Assembly: GCA_949752735.1 (NCBI GenBank)
Contig: OX457052.1
Coordinates: 34,752,268 to 34,816,267 of the forward strand
Length of the DNA stretch: 64,000 nucleotides
From: Lumbricus terrestris
Taxonomy: Eukaryota > Annelida > Clitellata > Crassiclitellata > Lumbricidae
Direction of reading: 5' to 3'
Shown piece by piece: positions 55,855-57,401 of this stretch. The translations under genes and the position numbers were made by a program. Position 1 is the stretch's first letter. Each line of letters starts with the position of its first letter. The notes below the pieces were generated by a model, which was not told the DNA's origin, made no database searches, and saw only the letters and a list, made by a program, of their open reading frames with translations.

Positions 55855-57038
55855 CATTATTATTATTTTAATTATTATTAAAACGCACTGTACATTCGCC
55901 CTGCGTGCGTTTGTCTGTAGGTAGCCAACATCCCGAGGAGCCGGTGACAATGAAGGAATACTTGAAGGCGAAGTGCATGTGGCTGATCTTCGGCTGGCAG
56001 TGCTGTCCATGCTGGTATCGATTTGCTCGTCTCATCGAACTCTTCATAACGGACGCATTCATCGATATGTTCATCACGATCTGCATCGTCGTCAACACTG
56101 TCTTCATGGCTATGGATCACGCTGATATGACGGAACAAATGACGAAGACTCTGCTTTACGGCAACTACGTACGTTCCTTATCCTAAACAGAGCATTCTGT
56201 CGGAGTTCACCGTGAAGTGGTGTAATGTAATTAGTTAGTTATGTAGAGCCACTAGAACCATGACCGTTCAGTAGCGCATTCAGAAGCGAGAGAGAGAAAT
56301 AGGTCTCAGACAGACAGACAGGCAGACAGACAGACAGACAGACAGACAGCGATCCAGGAAGGAGAGTTCTGCACCAAGTGGGGCTTGGGCGTTAACATGC
56401 AACGGCGTCGCATTATGTGACAATGTGTATGCACCTAACTTGTTTATTTATTGTTGCGTGCCTTATATATAACATATGTTAATATCCATTTAAAGGTGTC
56501 CTAAAACAGCGGTTCCGACCAATGAACTACATGATAACAATTATAGTCTTTATAGTGAATGACGAGTCCAAAGCTTTACAACATAATATTATTATTGTAT
56601 CAACGGTTGAAAAATATACACTGATAGAAACTACTTTGTAATAATACGTTTTTAATGCTTTTTCTTCATTTTATGTTATATTTCATATATAGTGGACGGG
56701 TACATCAATGTTTAATTCACAACTTTAGTATATTTAAGCTTATATATAGAATTGATTAATGTCATTTTAAAGGTGTCTAATTGAGAGCGCACTCGACATC
56801 ATATTATTGTCGACGAGGTTATTCTTTGCAATTCTAAAGCATGTGGACTGATTGGCCTTGTTAGGTATTTACGACGATCTTCACAGCTGAGGCCGCCCTC
56901 AAGGTACTTGCCCTCGGTCTGATCAAGTACCTCAAGGACAAGTGGAACTGTTTCGACATCGTCATCGTCATCCTCAGCTTGGTTGAACTTGGTCTGGCCA
57001 ACGTCAAGGGTCTCTCCATCCTCCGATCCTTTAGACTC
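14192..57038 (+). CDS. Nav1: Voltage-gated sodium channel alpha subunit, 5' half (15 exons, continues beyond window)
   Basis: This is the pore-forming subunit of the channel that carries the rising phase of action potentials in the plasma membrane of excitable cells. Fifteen exons (listed separately) join in a continuous 827-codon frame with no phase conflict. In order they encode the cytoplasmic N-terminus (1-95), domain I S1-S6 (about 110-410), a coiled and serine-rich I-II linker (about 410-690), and domain II S1 to the start of S4 (about 700-827). The domain I pore has [12 protein letters not shown] with Asp-360, the D of the DEKA filter. The next residue, Phe-361, is aromatic, as in tetrodotoxin-sensitive channels. 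Exon lengths 119, 129, 92, 142 and 174 equal those of vertebrate channel genes. Linker motifs such as PYADDS and VLVLKDI resemble arthropod para. S4 onward of domain II and domains III-IV lie past the edge. Intron 1 carries a Polinton. Confidence 0.95.
14516..14521. repeat. Polinton target-site duplication, left
   Basis: GACGTT, repeated exactly at 23300-23305 immediately outside the other terminal repeat. Six-base duplications are the known Polinton/Maverick signature. Confidence 0.9.
14522..14850. repeat. Polinton left terminal inverted repeat
   Basis: Matches the reverse complement of 22971-23299 with a few substitutions and small indels. A segment containing CTCTAACCCTAG...GTGGATAGGAA is repeated once more just inside (14878-14915). 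Confidence 0.9.
15364..18682 (-). CDS. polB: polB exon 3
   Basis: A 3319-base exon opening after acceptor TTATTTTAG. Its first base completes the GG left by exon 2, and it ends with TAG. It carries all exonuclease and polymerase motifs. The open frame continues upstream to 18750, but that part is intron. Confidence 0.85.
15364..21752 (-). CDS. polB: Protein-primed family B DNA polymerase of Polinton, three exons
   Basis: It replicates the element's DNA by protein priming. Three exons join in phase to a predicted 1232-residue protein. A Cys-rich zinc-binding segment lies at about 21-60 and a conserved [13 protein letters not shown] block at 234-246. A CPFC...H...C finger lies at 358-378. The 3'-5' exonuclease motifs are ADFE (Asp-414, Glu-416), NLRGYD (564-569) and YLESD (712-716). 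The polymerase motifs are LDCNNLYG (Asp-813), NSVYG (980-984) and TDTDS (Asp-1076, Asp-1078), with KMY at 1141-1143. A CPSC...HHCH.TG...LCNNCN segment (507-539), like the endonuclease VII/HNH fold, sits between Exo I and Exo II. No stop or frameshift is seen, so it may still be functional. The polymerase assignment is firm; the splice model is inferred. Confidence 0.92.
18803..19121 (-). CDS. polB: polB exon 2 (Cys-rich zinc-binding)
   Basis: It runs from acceptor TCGTTTAAG to donor GGGTGAGC. It encodes CRYC, CQIC, CDTC and CNTC pairs spaced like a treble zinc-binding region, then an acidic stretch. Its phases (2 bases in, 2 bases out) fit exons 1 and 3. There is no internal start codon of its own, consistent with an internal exon. 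Confidence 0.75.
19130..19960. repeat. AT-rich degenerate repeat in polB intron 1
   Basis: About 830 bp of recurring AAATTAAA, AAACTTGAATTAA and TGTGTTTGAGA-type words with no fixed period. There is no coding potential on either strand. It lies in the long first intron of polB and may be an AT-rich structural or spacer segment. Confidence 0.6.
19961..21685. other. Polinton interior without recognised gene
   Basis: Apart from the TA tract I see only short ORFs, e.g. 67 codons at 20650-20853 (+), with no recognisable motifs. In the splice model this is intron 1 of polB. Confidence 0.45.
20094..20153. repeat. (TA)n microsatellite
   Basis: An uninterrupted TA run of about 60 bp inside the Polinton. 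Confidence 0.95.
21692..21752 (-). CDS. polB: polB exon 1
   Basis: ATG at 21752, 20 codons plus one base, then donor GTGAGT at 21691. The start was chosen because it is the first in-frame ATG downstream of a consensus TATA box at 21811-21819. The frame is open further upstream to 21863. The splice phase to exon 2 is exact. Confidence 0.55.
21811..21819 (-). promoter_or_regulatory. TATA box, predicted polB promoter
   Basis: TATAAAAGG on the minus strand, about 60 bp upstream of the proposed ATG. It would place transcription start near 21790. Confidence 0.5.
22225..22560 (-). CDS. Small basic hypothetical ORF in Polinton
   Basis: An open frame of about 110 codons (92 from its ATG at 22500), rich in Arg, Lys, His and Ile, ending at 22225. 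It lies between the right terminal repeat and the polB promoter, where another element gene would be expected. No motif is recognised, and it could be chance. Confidence 0.25.
   Translation of the reverse strand, partial: TPNIESPEPQLASWRQKLRMYHKSIRIIRPQAIKRRHLVITSDSRVQRLFGTNTISHTNTKMLYYRSNFTHAIHHILLNPAKNPKQSHIQANIYIMLSIHRNEPQKSICFR
22971..23299. repeat. Polinton right terminal inverted repeat
   Basis: Reverse complement of 14522-14850; it ends CCCATGCGTCACTACT. Confidence 0.9.
23300..23305. repeat. Polinton target-site duplication, right
   Basis: GACGTT, identical to 14516-14521. Confidence 0.9.
23370..23640 (-). pseudogene. L2/CR1-like LINE reverse transcriptase remnant
   Basis: The minus strand reads [15 protein letters not shown]...[15 protein letters not shown]...PKFGYLSD, the C-terminal reverse-transcriptase region of CR1/L2-type LINEs. 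The preceding part ([11 protein letters not shown]) lies beyond the 19-bp array at about 24500-24570. The array therefore splits one LINE fragment. Confidence 0.7.
23621..24489. repeat. 19-bp minisatellite, about 45 copies
   Basis: Near-identical head-to-tail copies of CTGGTAATGTGAATCACAA with no spacers. The unit resembles LINE sequence at its left edge (GTGATTCACATTACCATTTG on the minus strand). It therefore seems to have expanded from inside the LINE remnant. Confidence 0.98.
24500..24575 (-). pseudogene. LINE reverse transcriptase remnant, upstream part
   Basis: The minus strand reads [11 protein letters not shown], matching the conserved LGVTLDsxLsF of CR1/L2 reverse transcriptases, just upstream of the part at 23370-23640. 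Confidence 0.5.
24612..24835 (+). repeat. tRNA-headed SINE, most complete copy
   Basis: An A-box-like GTAGTGCAGTGTTGGA and a B box GGTTTGAATCC, then GAGCAAGTCCTTCGCTTGCA, CCGGAGCGCCTCTGA, GGGGGCGCTTAA and an A-rich tail. The GGGCAAGTCcTTcA core resembles the MIR-type central motif of vertebrate SINEs. That comparison is from memory. Confidence 0.8.
25021..25060 (+). promoter_or_regulatory. PSE/TATA-like module 5
   Basis: TACACCTCTTTTAATA is followed by TATACATAA at 25052, 28 nt downstream. Confidence 0.4.
25143..25235 (+). repeat. Dispersed GCCCTCCTCC...GGGACTGGCACTG repeat
   Basis: One of the longest copies: TGTGTGGTAACGAAGGCCA, TTAGCGACGCCCTTCTCC and GGACTGGCACTGGCAGAGTG. Confidence 0.6.
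25469..26348 (+). mobile_element. Non-autonomous Helitron, copy 2
   Basis: It starts TCTATATAAATAAAG after A, has TTCTGTGTGTG and GGGATGCATTTCCACA (the latter twice), and ends CCCGTGCAACGCCGG...CTAG before T. At 880 bp it is the same family as 10951-11828. The terminal hairpin is partly eroded. No Rep/helicase gene is present. Confidence 0.75.
26598..26634 (+). promoter_or_regulatory. PSE/TATA-like module 6 (weak)
   Basis: ACACACCTCTTTTACG is present, but the sequence 28 nt downstream is only TAATAG. Confidence 0.2.
26801..26859. ncRNA. Long hairpin, possible miRNA-like precursor
   Basis: AGGACGGTTCTGTACTATGC begins a 26-base arm that pairs with 26834-26859 across a 7-base loop, with a single G-T type mismatch. 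A partial third copy of the arm follows (26861-26893). It may be a pre-miRNA-like fold or a fold-back repeat; expression is unknown. Confidence 0.35.
27956..28074 (+). CDS. Nav1: Nav1 exon 2
   Basis: 119 bases, phase 0 in and 2 out, acceptor TTGTTTAG, donor GTATCC. It encodes [16 protein letters not shown] followed by [17 protein letters not shown], the pre-S1 segment. The length is identical to vertebrate exon 2. Confidence 0.95.
28264..28305 (+). promoter_or_regulatory. PSE/TATA-like module 7
   Basis: TTAGACACCTCTATAAC is followed by TATATAAAT at 28297, 30 nt downstream. Confidence 0.4.
28383..29318. mobile_element. PIF/Harbinger-like MITE, GGGGTCATTGCATAA ends
   Basis: Inverted ends GGGGTCATTGCATAA and TTATGCAATGACCCC (one mismatch) are flanked by TAA on both sides. 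Subterminal TTACGTAACG-type motifs and CCCACCCACCC runs recur near both ends. A 3-bp TWA duplication and a GGG start are typical of PIF/Harbinger. There is no coding capacity. Confidence 0.7.
29585..30305. mobile_element. Element with inverted GGACGATTGATCAC arrays
   Basis: Four to five copies of GGACGATTGATCACC (29585-29662) face two to three inverted copies (30261-30305). The block TTCTTGTTGTTGTGTAAAAA occurs at 29931 and again at 30242. It may be a fold-back or MITE-type element; the boundaries are approximate. Confidence 0.45.
30375..30460. repeat. (CA)n-rich microsatellite
   Basis: CACA and CACACAAA repeats. The Thr/His ORFs across it are simple-sequence translations. Confidence 0.85.
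30923..30991 (+). repeat. Dispersed 65-bp repeat (GGATCCAGATTTGAC family), copy 2
   Basis: GGATGGACCCAGATTTGACC, GGTCTATGACAACAGAGGCC and GGACAGAAATTTG blocks. On the minus strand it lies downstream of PSE/TATA-like module 8. Confidence 0.6.
31018..31440. repeat. 32-bp tandem array
   Basis: About a dozen copies of a unit containing AGTTGCTACTGCCACACAG and TCCACATTATTTT. Edge copies are diverged and shorter. There are no spacers, so it is not a CRISPR array. Confidence 0.95.
31451..31489 (-). promoter_or_regulatory. PSE/TATA-like module 8
   Basis: On the minus strand TTTGAACACCTTTAAATG is followed by TATATAAATG, 27 nt after the box. The 32-bp array begins immediately downstream. Confidence 0.55.
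31690..31885 (+). pseudogene. LINE reverse transcriptase C-terminal remnant
   Basis: Frames read [12 protein letters not shown] and then [18 protein letters not shown], the usual end of a non-LTR reverse transcriptase. Frameshifts lie between the two parts. Confidence 0.55.
31920..32058. repeat. GAAGAACCAAGG simple repeat
   Basis: Imperfect 12-15-bp units of GAAGAACCAAGGAAGAACC. Confidence 0.85.
32120..32200 (+). CDS. Nav1: Nav1 exon 3 (DI-S1)
   Basis: 81 bases from acceptor TGTGTTCAG to donor GTGAGG. It encodes [19 protein letters not shown] (S1) and a short S1-S2 loop. An upstream AG at 32105 would break the frame, so the nearer acceptor is used. Confidence 0.9.
32335..32600. repeat. (ATTC)n-type microsatellite
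   Basis: ATTC/GTTC tetranucleotides, heavily interrupted. Confidence 0.9.
32716..32844 (+). CDS. Nav1: Nav1 exon 4 (DI-S2/S3)
   Basis: 129 bases, the same length as in vertebrates. It encodes [19 protein letters not shown] and [17 protein letters not shown]. The donor is GTTAGC. Confidence 0.95.
32855..32990. repeat. 10-bp tandem repeat TCTAATATAA
   Basis: About 12 nearly perfect decamers beginning 10 bp after the exon 4 donor. Confidence 0.95.
33150..33720 (+). pseudogene. LINE reverse transcriptase remnant, split by a MITE
   Basis: It reads [24 protein letters not shown] and continues after the MITE with a degraded C-terminal end (CATCGAATGGAGAATTCAG, then GGATGGCGTAGCACGATG). Confidence 0.65.
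33321..33621. mobile_element. hAT-type MITE inserted in LINE remnant
   Basis: Inverted ends CATGGGCCCCCGCA and TGCGGGCGCCCACG are flanked by ATGAGGGC and ATGAGGGG, an 8-bp duplication with one mismatch. Confidence 0.65.
33722..34166. other. Intron 4 remainder, no gene seen
   Basis: No repeats or coding signal recognised before exon 5. Confidence 0.4.
34167..34258 (+). CDS. Nav1: Nav1 exon 5 (DI-S4 voltage sensor)
   Basis: 92 bases, as in vertebrates. It encodes [19 protein letters not shown] with three Arg and one Lys at every third position. The donor is GTCAGT. No second, mutually exclusive exon 5 is seen nearby. Confidence 0.96.
35320..35380 (+). repeat. Dispersed GCCCTCCTCC...GGGACTGGCACTG repeat
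   Basis: CATCGCCCTCCTGCCTTCAT and TTTGGGACTGGCACT blocks. It lies 40-100 bp downstream of module 9 in antisense orientation. Confidence 0.55.
35421..35459 (-). promoter_or_regulatory. PSE/TATA-like module 9
   Basis: TTTAAACACCTTTAAAATT is followed by TATATAAC, 28 nt spacing. Confidence 0.55.
35581..35778 (+). CDS. Nav1: Nav1 exon 6 (DI-S5)
   Basis: 198 bases. It encodes [21 protein letters not shown]5 ([17 protein letters not shown]) and the turret start with [14 protein letters not shown]. The donor at A|GTACGA was chosen because it leaves one base, as exon 7 requires. The open frame continues to a second possible donor after 35825. Confidence 0.88.
35779..37083. other. Intron 6
   Basis: No gene is seen. 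It holds a (TTAC)n tract (36476-36590), a partial dispersed-repeat copy (36588-36635, minus) and AT-rich dinucleotide sequence near 36960-37045. Confidence 0.5.
36476..36590. repeat. (TTAC)n-type microsatellite
   Basis: Interrupted TTAC/CTTACTTA tetranucleotides. Confidence 0.85.
37084..37141 (+). CDS. Nav1: Nav1 exon 7 (DI turret)
   Basis: 58 bases encoding [19 protein letters not shown], which aligns with the LLCGNSSDAG part of the extracellular loop. Acceptor GTCATGAAG, donor GTATGT; both phases fit. Confidence 0.8.
37486..39262. mobile_element. hAT-like non-autonomous element, CAGGGGCGGATTCAG ends
   Basis: Inverted ends CAGGGGCGGATTCAG and CTAAATCCGCGCCTG with GGGGGGGCG subterminal runs. 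The flanking direct repeat is only CTTTG (5 bp), shorter than the usual hAT 8 bp. No intact transposase is present. Confidence 0.65.
39368..39408 (-). promoter_or_regulatory. PSE/TATA-like module 10
   Basis: TTTAAACACCTTTAAAGTG is followed by AATATAAG, 28-30 nt spacing. Confidence 0.5.
39625..39668. repeat. (GATGAC)n microsatellite
   Basis: GATGAC/GACGAC units ending in GATGATG. Confidence 0.9.
39834..39975 (+). CDS. Nav1: Nav1 exon 8 (DI pore loop)
   Basis: 142 bases, as in vertebrates. It encodes [18 protein letters not shown] and the pore helix/filter [15 protein letters not shown]. Asp-360 is the domain I selectivity residue and Phe-361 follows it. Donor GTAAGT. Confidence 0.97.
40173..40214 (-). 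promoter_or_regulatory. PSE/TATA-like module 11
   Basis: TTTAAACACCTTAAAAAC is followed by TATTTATAAT, 28 nt spacing. Confidence 0.5.
40320..40395 (+). repeat. Dispersed GCCCTCCTCC...GGGACTGGCACTG repeat
   Basis: GGTCATAACAAATATGATTA, CCTCCTCCTCCTTTATCCAG and GCTTCAGACCGGC blocks. Confidence 0.55.
40898..41593 (+). pseudogene. 5'-truncated LINE, reverse transcriptase C-terminal part
   Basis: An open frame of 225 codons (40898-41575) with [48 protein letters not shown] and [16 protein letters not shown]. These are the conserved C-terminal blocks of non-LTR reverse transcriptases with an endonuclease-RT architecture. The YADD catalytic region is missing. It ends in a (GAC)n tail, as some RTE-like LINEs do. 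No frameshift is present, so it is a fairly young copy. Confidence 0.8.
41594..42354. other. Intron 8, middle part
   Basis: No gene is seen. A dispersed-repeat copy lies at 42150-42215. Confidence 0.4.
42150..42215 (+). repeat. Dispersed GCCCTCCTCC...GGGACTGGCACTG repeat
   Basis: GAGCCCTCCCCCTTTATCG and TTTAGACTGGCACAA blocks. Confidence 0.45.
42355..42560 (+). repeat. tRNA-headed SINE copy
   Basis: B box GGTTCGAATCC, then CTTGGGCAAGTCCTTCACTC, GGGAGCGCCTCTGAGTAGA, GGGGCGCTATAATAAG and an (ACAA)n tail. Confidence 0.8.
42580..42645 (+). repeat. Dispersed GCCCTCCTCC...GGGACTGGCACTG repeat
   Basis: TCGCCCTCCTGCTTTCACC and TTTGGACTGGCACTGTCA blocks, 20 bp after the SINE tail. Confidence 0.6.
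43227..43266 (-). promoter_or_regulatory. PSE/TATA-like module 12 (weak)
   Basis: TTTAGATACCTTTATAA is present, but at 28 nt the partner is a degenerate TACTTAAG. Confidence 0.3.
43440..43510 (+). repeat. Dispersed GCCCTCCTCC...GGGACTGGCACTG repeat
   Basis: GTCATAACAAATGTGATTAT, CGTCGCCCTCCTCCTTTC and CTATGGACTGGCAAC blocks. Confidence 0.6.
43632..43669 (+). promoter_or_regulatory. PSE/TATA-like module 13
   Basis: TAGACACCTTTAAAACG is followed by TATATATTA, 26-28 nt spacing. Confidence 0.5.
43765..43850 (-). repeat. Dispersed GCCCTCCTCC...GGGACTGGCACTG repeat
   Basis: A reverse copy about 100 bp downstream of module 13: GGCAGTGCCAGTCCAAAGCC, GAAGGAGGAGGGCAGCACC and a CGGTTACCACACAGTG tail. 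Confidence 0.6.
43904..44244. mobile_element. hAT MITE, copy 1
   Basis: Ends CAGTGGTTCCCAACC and GGTTGGGAACCTCTG with a perfect 8-bp duplication CCTTATAC (43896-43903, 44245-44252). The 341-bp body matches 51229-51569 in the opposite orientation. Confidence 0.92.
44253..44930. other. Intron 8, no gene seen
   Basis: A short (ATTC)n tract near 44505-44555 and one PSE/TATA-like module (44721). Confidence 0.45.
44721..44760 (-). promoter_or_regulatory. PSE/TATA-like module 14
   Basis: TTAAAACACCTCTAAACTC is followed by TATATATAC, 27 nt spacing. Confidence 0.45.
44931..45118 (-). repeat. tRNA-headed SINE, reverse copy
   Basis: On the minus strand: box-B-like GGTTCGAATCC, a GAGCAATTTCTTC-type core and GGTGCGCCTCTGAGTAG end. 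Confidence 0.7.
45213..45377 (+). CDS. Nav1: Nav1 exon 9 (DI-S6)
   Basis: 55 codons, phase 0 both sides. It encodes [13 protein letters not shown], the S6 helix [19 protein letters not shown], then the charged linker start [16 protein letters not shown]. Acceptor GTTGTGTAG, donor GTTCGA (non-canonical +3 T). Confidence 0.95.
46024..46091 (+). repeat. SINE 3' fragment with (CAATTA)n tail
   Basis: GGTCGGGAGCGCCACTGA, GGCGCTATATAAATG, then CAATTACAATTACA. Confidence 0.6.
46145..47282. mobile_element. hAT-type non-autonomous element
   Basis: Ends CAGTGATTTTCAACC and GGTTGAAAACCACTG with flanking CTGCACTC and CTGCACTT (8 bp, one mismatch). The 1138-bp interior has no intact transposase. Confidence 0.8.
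47485..47527. repeat. GATTA pentanucleotide repeat
   Basis: AGATTAGATTAGATT units. A shorter tract recurs at 47670-47690. Confidence 0.85.
47718..47882 (+). CDS. Nav1: Nav1 exon 10 (I-II linker, coiled)
   Basis: 55 codons from acceptor GATTTGCAG to donor GTTAGA. It encodes [16 protein letters not shown] followed by a Ser/Ala-rich stretch ending DSISSRASK. The opening continues the acidic helix of exon 9. Confidence 0.85.
48108..48318 (+). repeat. tRNA-headed SINE copy
   Basis: The degraded head GCCTTGGAGCCGGAAA is followed by GACTTTGGGCAAGTCCTTCA, GTCGGGAGTGCTTCTGAGTA and GGGGCGCTATAACAAG. Confidence 0.75.
48551..48630 (+). repeat. Dispersed 65-bp repeat (GGATCCAGATTTGAC family), copy 3
   Basis: ATGGATCCAGATTTGATG, GTGACAACAGAGACCGTT and TTGACAGAAATTTG blocks. 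Confidence 0.6.
48703..48743 (+). promoter_or_regulatory. PSE/TATA-like module 15
   Basis: TTTAGACACCTTTCTATA is followed by TATAAATAC, 28 nt spacing. Confidence 0.5.
49085..49123 (+). promoter_or_regulatory. PSE/TATA-like module 16
   Basis: TTAGACACCTTTAAATA is followed by TATATAATC, 27 nt spacing. Confidence 0.55.
49235..49293 (-). repeat. SINE 3' fragment
   Basis: The minus strand shows GGGAGCACCTCTGAGTAG and GGGCGCTATATATT. Confidence 0.55.
49895..49934 (+). promoter_or_regulatory. PSE/TATA-like module 17
   Basis: TTTAGACACCTTTTGGC is followed by TTATAAGG, 28 nt spacing. The segment after it (CCGTTGCTTATAAGG...AGGCTGGG) is partly duplicated at 50135-50150 without the box. Confidence 0.5.
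50050..50122 (-). repeat. Dispersed 65-bp repeat (GGATCCAGATTTGAC family), copy 4
   Basis: Reverse copy about 120 bp downstream of module 17's TATA box, with AAATTTCTGTCC and GGCCTCTGTTGTCATAGACC. Confidence 0.6.
50190..50267 (-). repeat. Dispersed 65-bp repeat (GGATCCAGATTTGAC family), copy 5
   Basis: Reverse copy, diverged, in tandem with copy 4 as part of a ~150-bp duplication. Confidence 0.55.
50339..50797 (+). CDS. Nav1: Nav1 exon 11 (I-II linker)
   Basis: 153 codons, phase 0 both sides, acceptor TTATCAG, donor GTGAGA. It includes [33 protein letters not shown] and [11 protein letters not shown], which resemble the para linker motifs (SPFNxRRxSRxS, LPYADDS, GSRHSS). Its Ser/Arg clusters are plausible kinase sites. 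An internal GT at 50591 could be an alternative donor in the same phase. Confidence 0.85.
50850..51190. repeat. GAATGAAT-type degenerate microsatellite
   Basis: GAATGAATGAATAAATG-like units, heavily interrupted. Confidence 0.85.
51229..51569. mobile_element. hAT MITE, copy 2
   Basis: Ends CAGCGGTTCCCAACC and GGTTGGGAACCACTG with a perfect 8-bp duplication CGATAGTG (51221-51228, 51570-51577). It is the same 341-bp element as 43904-44244, inverted. Confidence 0.92.
51637..51692 (-). repeat. SINE 3' fragment
   Basis: The plus strand shows ATATAGCGCTCTTTTCAAGA and CTGCTCAGAGACGCT, the reverse of the family's 3' module. Confidence 0.5.
51957..52062 (+). CDS. Nav1: Nav1 exon 12 (I-II linker)
   Basis: 106 bases (phase 0 in, 1 out). 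It encodes [20 protein letters not shown] and a short hydrophilic tail, comparable to the DSLFVP segment of vertebrate linkers. Acceptor GGTTGGACAG, donor GTAATA. Confidence 0.85.
52120..52235. repeat. (AAT)n and (GGAC)n microsatellites
   Basis: AATAAT/GATGAT trinucleotides to about 52190, then GGAC tetranucleotides. Confidence 0.9.
52598..52676. repeat. Interstitial telomere-like CCCTAA tract
   Basis: Degenerate CCCTAACCCTAACC hexamers flanked by GGGGGGG runs. It is intronic, between exons 12 and 13, so it is not a chromosome end. Confidence 0.8.
52910..52969 (+). CDS. Nav1: Nav1 exon 13 (I-II linker)
   Basis: 60 bases (phase 2 bases in, 1 out). It encodes [20 protein letters not shown], matching the conserved VMVLNDIIEQAAGRHSR motif of para-type channels. 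Acceptor TTTTCGCAG, donor GTAAGC. Confidence 0.92.
53010..53300. repeat. TTATATTG-type tandem repeat
   Basis: Interrupted TGTTATATTGTTATATTATT units with three embedded copies of CTGCTGGAATTCTACTGTTA-like sequence. Tyr/Ile/Val ORFs here are simple-repeat translations. Confidence 0.9.
53528..53585 (+). repeat. SINE 3' fragment
   Basis: GGGAGCGTTTCTGAGTAGA and GTGCGCTATATAAAC. Confidence 0.55.
53931..53970 (-). promoter_or_regulatory. PSE/TATA-like module 18
   Basis: TTTGAACACCTTTAATAT is followed by TATATAAG, exactly 28 nt. Confidence 0.6.
54161..54200 (+). promoter_or_regulatory. PSE/TATA-like module 19
   Basis: TTTAATCACCTTTAAAACT is followed by TATTTATA, 28 nt spacing. Confidence 0.5.
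54304..54343 (+). promoter_or_regulatory. PSE/TATA-like module 20
   Basis: ATAAACACCTTTATTAA is followed by TTATAAG, 28 nt spacing. Confidence 0.5.
54430..54470 (+). promoter_or_regulatory. PSE/TATA-like module 21
   Basis: TTTAGACACCTTTAAAATC is followed by TATTTATAA, 28 nt spacing. Confidence 0.6.
54600..54760 (-). pseudogene. LINE reverse transcriptase C-terminal remnant
   Basis: The minus strand reads [21 protein letters not shown], the usual Arg-rich end block, then a stop and degraded sequence. Confidence 0.5.
55816..55870. repeat. (ATT)n microsatellite
   Basis: About 17 ATT units. Confidence 0.95.
55921..56168 (+). CDS. Nav1: Nav1 exon 14 (DII-S1)
   Basis: 248 bases (2 in, phase 0 out). 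It encodes the pre-domain segment with [13 protein letters not shown] and S1 ([21 protein letters not shown]). Acceptor GTCTGTAG, donor GTACGT. Confidence 0.95.
56462..56504 (-). promoter_or_regulatory. PSE/TATA-like module 22
   Basis: TTAGGACACCTTTAAATGG is followed by TATATATAAG, exactly 28 nt. Confidence 0.6.
56739..56781 (-). promoter_or_regulatory. PSE/TATA-like module 23
   Basis: ATTAGACACCTTTAAAATG is followed by TATATATAAG, exactly 28 nt. TGCGCTCTC lies 5 bp upstream of the box. Confidence 0.6.
56865..57038 (+). CDS. Nav1: Nav1 exon 15 (DII-S2 to S4 start)
   Basis: 174 bases, as in vertebrates. It encodes [38 protein letters not shown] and LSILRSFRL, the first gating charges of S4. 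Acceptor CTTGTTAG, donor GTAAGC. No following exon is found before 64000. Confidence 0.97.
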
Positions 57039-57401
57039 GTAAGCAAAACCACTTCTGGTCTATATATGTTTACAGTGGCGTCGTTAGTAAGGTTACTGTT
57101 GGCGCTATATAATGTTAAGCTACACATATGCACAGAAATATTATGTGGATATGAAACCTATAATCGTCACGTTTTGAAACCACGAATAAGCGATTTTTTC
57201 TAGTGTAAGCCTAGCATTCTCTATATTTTTAATCAAAATAATAGGCCTATGATTGGGTTATCCTGGAGTTGCTAAGTGCGGTTAAAGTTGGAACCCACTT
57301 TCTACATTGCTTTGTACACGATAGTTGCGACCATAAAAAGACTGAGTGAATGAATGAATAAGTGAGCAAATTAGTTGTGTGTGAATAAGCGGCGGCTAAG
57401 C

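Larger units (their letters stand above)
53301..55920. other. Intron 13 remainder
   Basis: No host gene is seen. It contains a SINE end (53528), a TTATTGTTTC repeat (53840-53915), four PSE/TATA-like modules (53931-54470), a LINE remnant (54600-54760), a (TA)n-type tract (54885-54928) and an (ATT)n tract (55816-55870). Confidence 0.5.
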
